Assembly (NCBI GenBank): GCA_017613225.1
Contig: JAGAEH010000228.1
Location: forward strand, 1-7,701
Length of the DNA stretch: 7,701 bases
Origin: Lachnospiraceae bacterium
Lineage (GTDB): Bacteria; Bacillota; Clostridia; Lachnospirales; Lachnospiraceae
Direction: 5' to 3'
Shown here piece by piece: positions 5,134 to 7,701 of the stretch. The notes beneath the pieces were generated by a model, which saw only the letters and a list, made by a program, of their open reading frames with translations, was not told the DNA's origin and ran no database searches. Position numbers and translations under genes: made by a program. Within the stretch, counting starts at the first letter, position 1; the number at the start of each line of letters is the position of its first letter.

Positions 5134-5175
5134 AAAAGTGAGGGGATCCTTCGGCTCCGCTCAGGATGACAGGTG
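5134..5175. repeat. Tandem dispersed-type repeat, unit 2 (42 bp)
   Basis: This copy abuts unit 1 and matches it apart from two substitutions and the absence of 10 internal bases. Its last four bases overlap the start of the palindrome at 5172-5200. It contains a short inverted pair, ATCCT near the start and AGGAT near the end. Confidence 0.75.
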
Positions 5176-5200
5176 AAAAGAGGACCGTCCCCATTTCACC
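5172..5200. repeat. 29-base imperfect palindrome
   Basis: Two 14-base arms (5172-5185 and 5187-5200) are reverse complements at 12 of 14 positions around a single central base, 5186. The outer arms are GGTGAAA and TTTCACC, the centre GGACCGTCC. The GAGGACCGTCCCC core resembles short palindromic repeats that I recall as common between genes in Clostridia. As RNA it would fold into a hairpin. Confidence 0.6.
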
Positions 5201-5206
5201 TCCCAT

Positions 5207-5233
5207 AAAAAAGGGCGGCCCGAAGGCCGCCCC
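5207..5233 (-). terminator. Strong intrinsic terminator of the PFOR gene
   Basis: On the minus strand, GGGCGGCC (5232-5225), the stable tetraloop TTCG, and GGCCGCCC (5220-5213) form a perfect 8-base-pair GC-rich stem followed by six Ts (5212-5207). It lies about 33 bases after the PFOR stop codon. It separates PFOR transcription from the EIIC-like gene. Confidence 0.93.
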
Positions 5234-5265
5234 GGTATAATACCTTAATTCGACTGTTTCAACGA

Positions 5266-7701
5266 TCAGTCTGCGTACAGATCGACCAGTTTCAGCAGGT
5301 GCTCGTAGCGCTCCTTGGCAGCGTCTTCGTTGCGCTGGAACAGTACTTCCGCACGGCTCGGGAACTCGCGGGTCAGACGGCTGTAGCGGGCCTCGTTCAT
5401 CAGGAACTCGCGGTATCCGCCGGCCGGAGCCTTGGAATCCAGGGTGAACTTCTTGGTAGGAGCGGCAGGGTTGAAGCGGAACATGTTCCAGTAACCGCAA
5501 TCCACAGCCTTCTTCATCTCCTTCTGGCAGTTCACCATGCCGCCCTTGATGGAGTGCATCTCGCAAGGGGCATAGCCGATGATCAGCGAAGGACCATGGT
5601 AAGCTTCGGCTTCCTTGATGGCCTTCAGGGTCTGAGCCTGGTTGGCGCCCATGGCGACCTGCGCCACGTATACGTAGCCATAGCTCATGGCGATCTCCGC
5701 AAGGCTCTTCTTCTTCACTTCCTTACCGGCTGCGGCGAACTGTGCCACCTGACCGATGTTGGAAGCCTTGGAAGCCTGGCCGCCGGTGTTGGAGTAAACT
5801 TCGGTATCGAATACGAAGATGTTCACATCCTTGTTGGCAGCAAGCACATGGTCCACGCCGCCGAAGCCGATATCATAGGCCCAGCCGTCACCGCCGAAGA
5901 TCCAGATGGACTTCTTGTTCAGGTAATCCTTGTTGGCCAGGATCTCCTTCACGGTGTCGCAGCAGACGTTGGCTTCCAGATTGGCGATCAGAGCCTTGGA
6001 AGCGGCCTGGTTGGCCTCGCCGTCGTTGTAGGTGTCGAGCCATGCCTGGCAGACAGCCTTGCGCTCTTCGTCGTCGGTCTTCTCGATCACTTCCCTGACC
6101 TTGGCAGCGGTGTTCTCGCGGATGGTCTCCTGGGCCAGATACATGCCGAAGCCGTGCTCGGCGTTATCTTCGAACAGGGAGTTGCACCATGCGGGGCCGT
6201 GGCCGTTCTTGTCGGTGGTGAAAGGAGAAGTCGCACCCGGGTTGCCCCAGATGGAGGAGCAGCCGGTGGCGTTGGAGATGTACATGCGGTCGCCGAACAG
6301 CTGAGTGATCAGGCGGGCATATGCGGTCTCGGCGCATCCTGCGCAGGAGCCGGAGAACTCCAGCATCGGCTGCAGGAACTGGCTTTCCTTGACGTTGTTG
6401 GATCCCAGCATGTCGGCCTTCACAGCGGTCTTGGCGACGGCATAGTCGAAGACAGGCTGCTGATCCAGCTGGCTCTCCTGAGGGACCATCTTGATGGCCT
6501 GGACAGGGCAGGTGCCTACGCACACGCCGCAGCCCATGCAGTCCAGAGGAGATACAGCCATGGTGAAGCTGTACACGCCCTTGCCCTTGCCGGCCTTGAT
6601 GGGAGCGGTCTTCAGAGCAGCGGGAGCTGCGGCGACCTCTTCCTCAGTCAGCGCAAACGGACGGATGGTAGCATGAGGGCAGACATAAGCGCACTGGTTG
6701 CACTGGATGCACTTCTCGGCATCCCACTCGGGAACGGTAACGGCAACGCCGCGCTTCTCGAATGCGGCAGCGCCCAGCTCGAACTGGCCGTCCACATGAG
6801 GCATGAAAGCGGAAACGGGAAGGGAATCGCCGTCCATCTTGTCGATGGGGTTCAGGATGTTCTTGACCTGAGCGACCAGTTCGGGCTTGCCTTCCAGAAC
6901 GGTGGTGTCGGCCTTGTCCTCGGCGTTGGCCCACTCAGCGGGAACGTCGATCTTGACGAAAGCGGTAGCGCCGGCGTCGATGGCATCCCAGTTGGCCTTA
7001 ACCACATCTTCGCCCTTCTTCATGTAGGAGGCTTTTGCCTTCTCCTTCATGTGCTCGATGGCTTCTTCCTGAGGCATTACCTTGGCCAGGGTGAAGAACG
7101 CGGACTGAAGGATGGTATTGGTTCTCTTGCCCATGCCGACCTTGATGGCCAGGTCGATGGCGTTGATGGTGTAGAGCTGGATGTTGTTCTTGGCGATGTA
7201 GCGCTTCGCGGAAGCATCCAGATGGTGCTCCAGTTCCTCGGGAGTCCACTGGCAGTTGATCATGAAGACGCCGCCCGGCTTGACGTCCTGGACCATCTTG
7301 AAGCCCTTGGTCACATAGGAAGGATTGTGGCAGGCCACAAAGTCAGCCTTGTTGATGTAGTAAGGGCTCTTGATGGGCTTGTCGCCGAAACGCAGATGGC
7401 TGACGGTCACGCCGCCGGTCTTCTTGGAGTCATACTGGAAGTATGCCTGGATGTACTTGTCGGTGTAGTCGCCGATGATCTTGGTGGAGTTCTTGTTGGC
7501 ACCGACGGTACCGTCGCCGCCCAGACCCCAGAACTTGCACTCGATGGTGCCTTCCGCAGCCGTGTTGGGAGCGGGCTTCTCTTCCAGAGACAGGTTGGTG
7601 ACATCGTCCACGATGCCGATGGTGAACTGACGCTTCATCTCGTCCTTGGTCAGTTCCTCATATACAGCGAATACGGATGCGGGCGGGGTATCCTTGGAAC
7701 C
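5266..7701 (-). CDS. nifJ: Pyruvate:ferredoxin (flavodoxin) oxidoreductase, C-terminal 811 residues (5' end outside window)
   Basis: Oxidises pyruvate with coenzyme A to acetyl-CoA and CO2, passing electrons to ferredoxin; cytoplasmic and oxygen-sensitive. The frame is open to the window edge, so the Met at 7638-7636 is internal; about 360-380 N-terminal residues of the usual 1170-1190 are missing. Numbering from the edge: the gamma-domain region with ECKFWGLGGDGTVGANKNS lies near 55-75, then the EKR-type linker (about 150-250). Two ferredoxin-type [4Fe-4S] motifs follow, C331/C334/C337/C341 and C388/C391/C394/C398. The proximal cluster ligands are C453, C456, C481 and C713, with nearly the spacing of the Desulfovibrio africanus enzyme. 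The thiamine diphosphate/Mg site is GDGWAYDIGFGG (604-615) through DTEVYSNTGGQ (632-642). All cofactor residues in view are present, so the enzyme looks functional. It is of the single-chain homodimeric type without the extra C-terminal domain of the Desulfovibrio protein. Confidence 0.97.
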   Translation of the reverse strand, partial: GSKDTPPASVFAVYEELTKDEMKRQFTIGIVDDVTNLSLEEKPAPNTAAEGTIECKFWGLGGDGTVGANKNSTKIIGDYTDKYIQAYFQYDSKKTGGVTVSHLRFGDKPIKSPYYINKADFVACHNPSYVTKGFKMVQDVKPGGVFMINCQWTPEELEHHLDASAKRYIAKNNIQLYTINAIDLAIKVGMGKRTNTILQSAFFTLAKVMPQEEAIEHMKEKAKASYMKKGEDVVKANWDAIDAGATAFVKIDVPAEWANAEDKADTTVLEGKPELVAQVKNILNPIDKMDGDSLPVSAFMPHVDGQFELGAAAFEKRGVAVTVPEWDAEKCIQCNQCAYVCPHATIRPFALTEEEVAAAPAALKTAPIKAGKGKGVYSFTMAVSPLDCMGCGVCVGTCPVQAIKMVPQESQLDQQPVFDYAVAKTAVKADMLGSNNVKESQFLQPMLEFSGSCAGCAETAYARLITQLFGDRMYISNATGCSSIWGNPGATSPFTTDKNGHGPAWCNSLFEDNAEHGFGMYLAQETIRENTAAKVREVIEKTDDEERKAVCQAWLDTYNDGEANQAASKALIANLEANVCCDTVKEILANKDYLNKKSIWIFGGDGWAYDIGFGGVDHVLAANKDVNIFVFDTEVYSNTGGQASKASNIGQVAQFAAAGKEVKKKSLAEIAMSYGYVYVAQVAMGANQAQTLKAIKEAEAYHGPSLIIGYAPCEMHSIKGGMVNCQKEMKKAVDCGYWNMFRFNPAAPTKKFTLDSKAPAGGYREFLMNEARYSRLTREFPSRAEVLFQRNEDAAKERYEHLLKLVDLYAD

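Noticed and set aside
5082..5175. CRISPR array
   Set aside because: There are only two units, directly abutting, with no variable spacers and no cas gene.
5236..5241. TATAAT on the plus strand as a rightward promoter
   Set aside because: No -35 box lies at the right distance (that position is in the GC stem of the terminator) and no gene follows on the plus strand. It is part of a small palindrome, GGTATAATACC.
5075..5566. 163-residue minus-strand open frame covering the PFOR end and the repeats
   Set aside because: It is out of frame with PFOR across the conserved C-terminus, reads through a strong terminator, and ends in the spurious VILSGAEGS-type peptides of the repeat.
5266..7638. PFOR as a complete 790-residue gene starting at 7638
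   Set aside because: The frame stays open for 21 more codons to the window edge and the known N-terminal domains are missing, so the gene is cut by the window rather than naturally short.

Overview
The window looks like chromosomal DNA from an anaerobic, GC-rich member of the Firmicutes, most likely class Clostridia. The reasons are the AGGAGG-type ribosome binding sites, the T-tracted hairpin terminators, a pyruvate:ferredoxin oxidoreductase (PFOR), a class II aldolase, an ECF sigma factor paired with an RsgI-like anti-sigma protein, and a PfoR/EIIC-type membrane protein. Genus cannot be called from the sequence alone. No tRNA, rRNA, CRISPR array, phage gene or transposase gene is visible.

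Layout. (1) Positions 1-291, minus strand: the first 97 codons of a class II fructose-bisphosphate aldolase, with its promoter and a candidate operator at 327-367. (2) Positions 437-2806, plus strand: a small HEYGH-motif membrane protein, then an ECF sigma factor, then a membrane-anchored RsgI-like protein with two PepSY domains. The sigma factor has a strong candidate hairpin in its leader that covers its own ribosome binding site. The third gene follows the second by 12 bases. (3) Positions 2807-2873: two hairpins between convergent genes. (4) Positions 2874-3707, minus strand: an HTH-Uma2 fusion protein with a near-consensus promoter. (5) Positions 3927-5015, minus strand: an orphan PTS EIIC-like (PfoR family) membrane protein with its own promoter and terminator. 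(6) Positions 5082-5200: a small cluster of tandem and palindromic repeats that looks like dispersed intergenic repeat material. (7) Positions 5266-7701, minus strand: the C-terminal 811 residues of PFOR; its start lies beyond the window.

How the genes fit together. The aldolase and PFOR are central fermentative metabolism (hexose phosphate cleavage; pyruvate to acetyl-CoA, CO2 and reduced ferredoxin). The most interesting block is the sigma/anti-sigma pair. The anti-sigma protein has a short cytoplasmic N-terminus, one transmembrane helix, an NPS motif just outside the membrane where RsgI proteins are known to self-cleave, an RsgI-like middle domain, and then two PepSY domains joined by an aspartate-rich linker in place of the carbohydrate-binding modules of the cellulosome RsgI proteins. 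I infer a cell-envelope signalling switch with an unknown signal. Whether the HEYGH protein upstream belongs to it is open.
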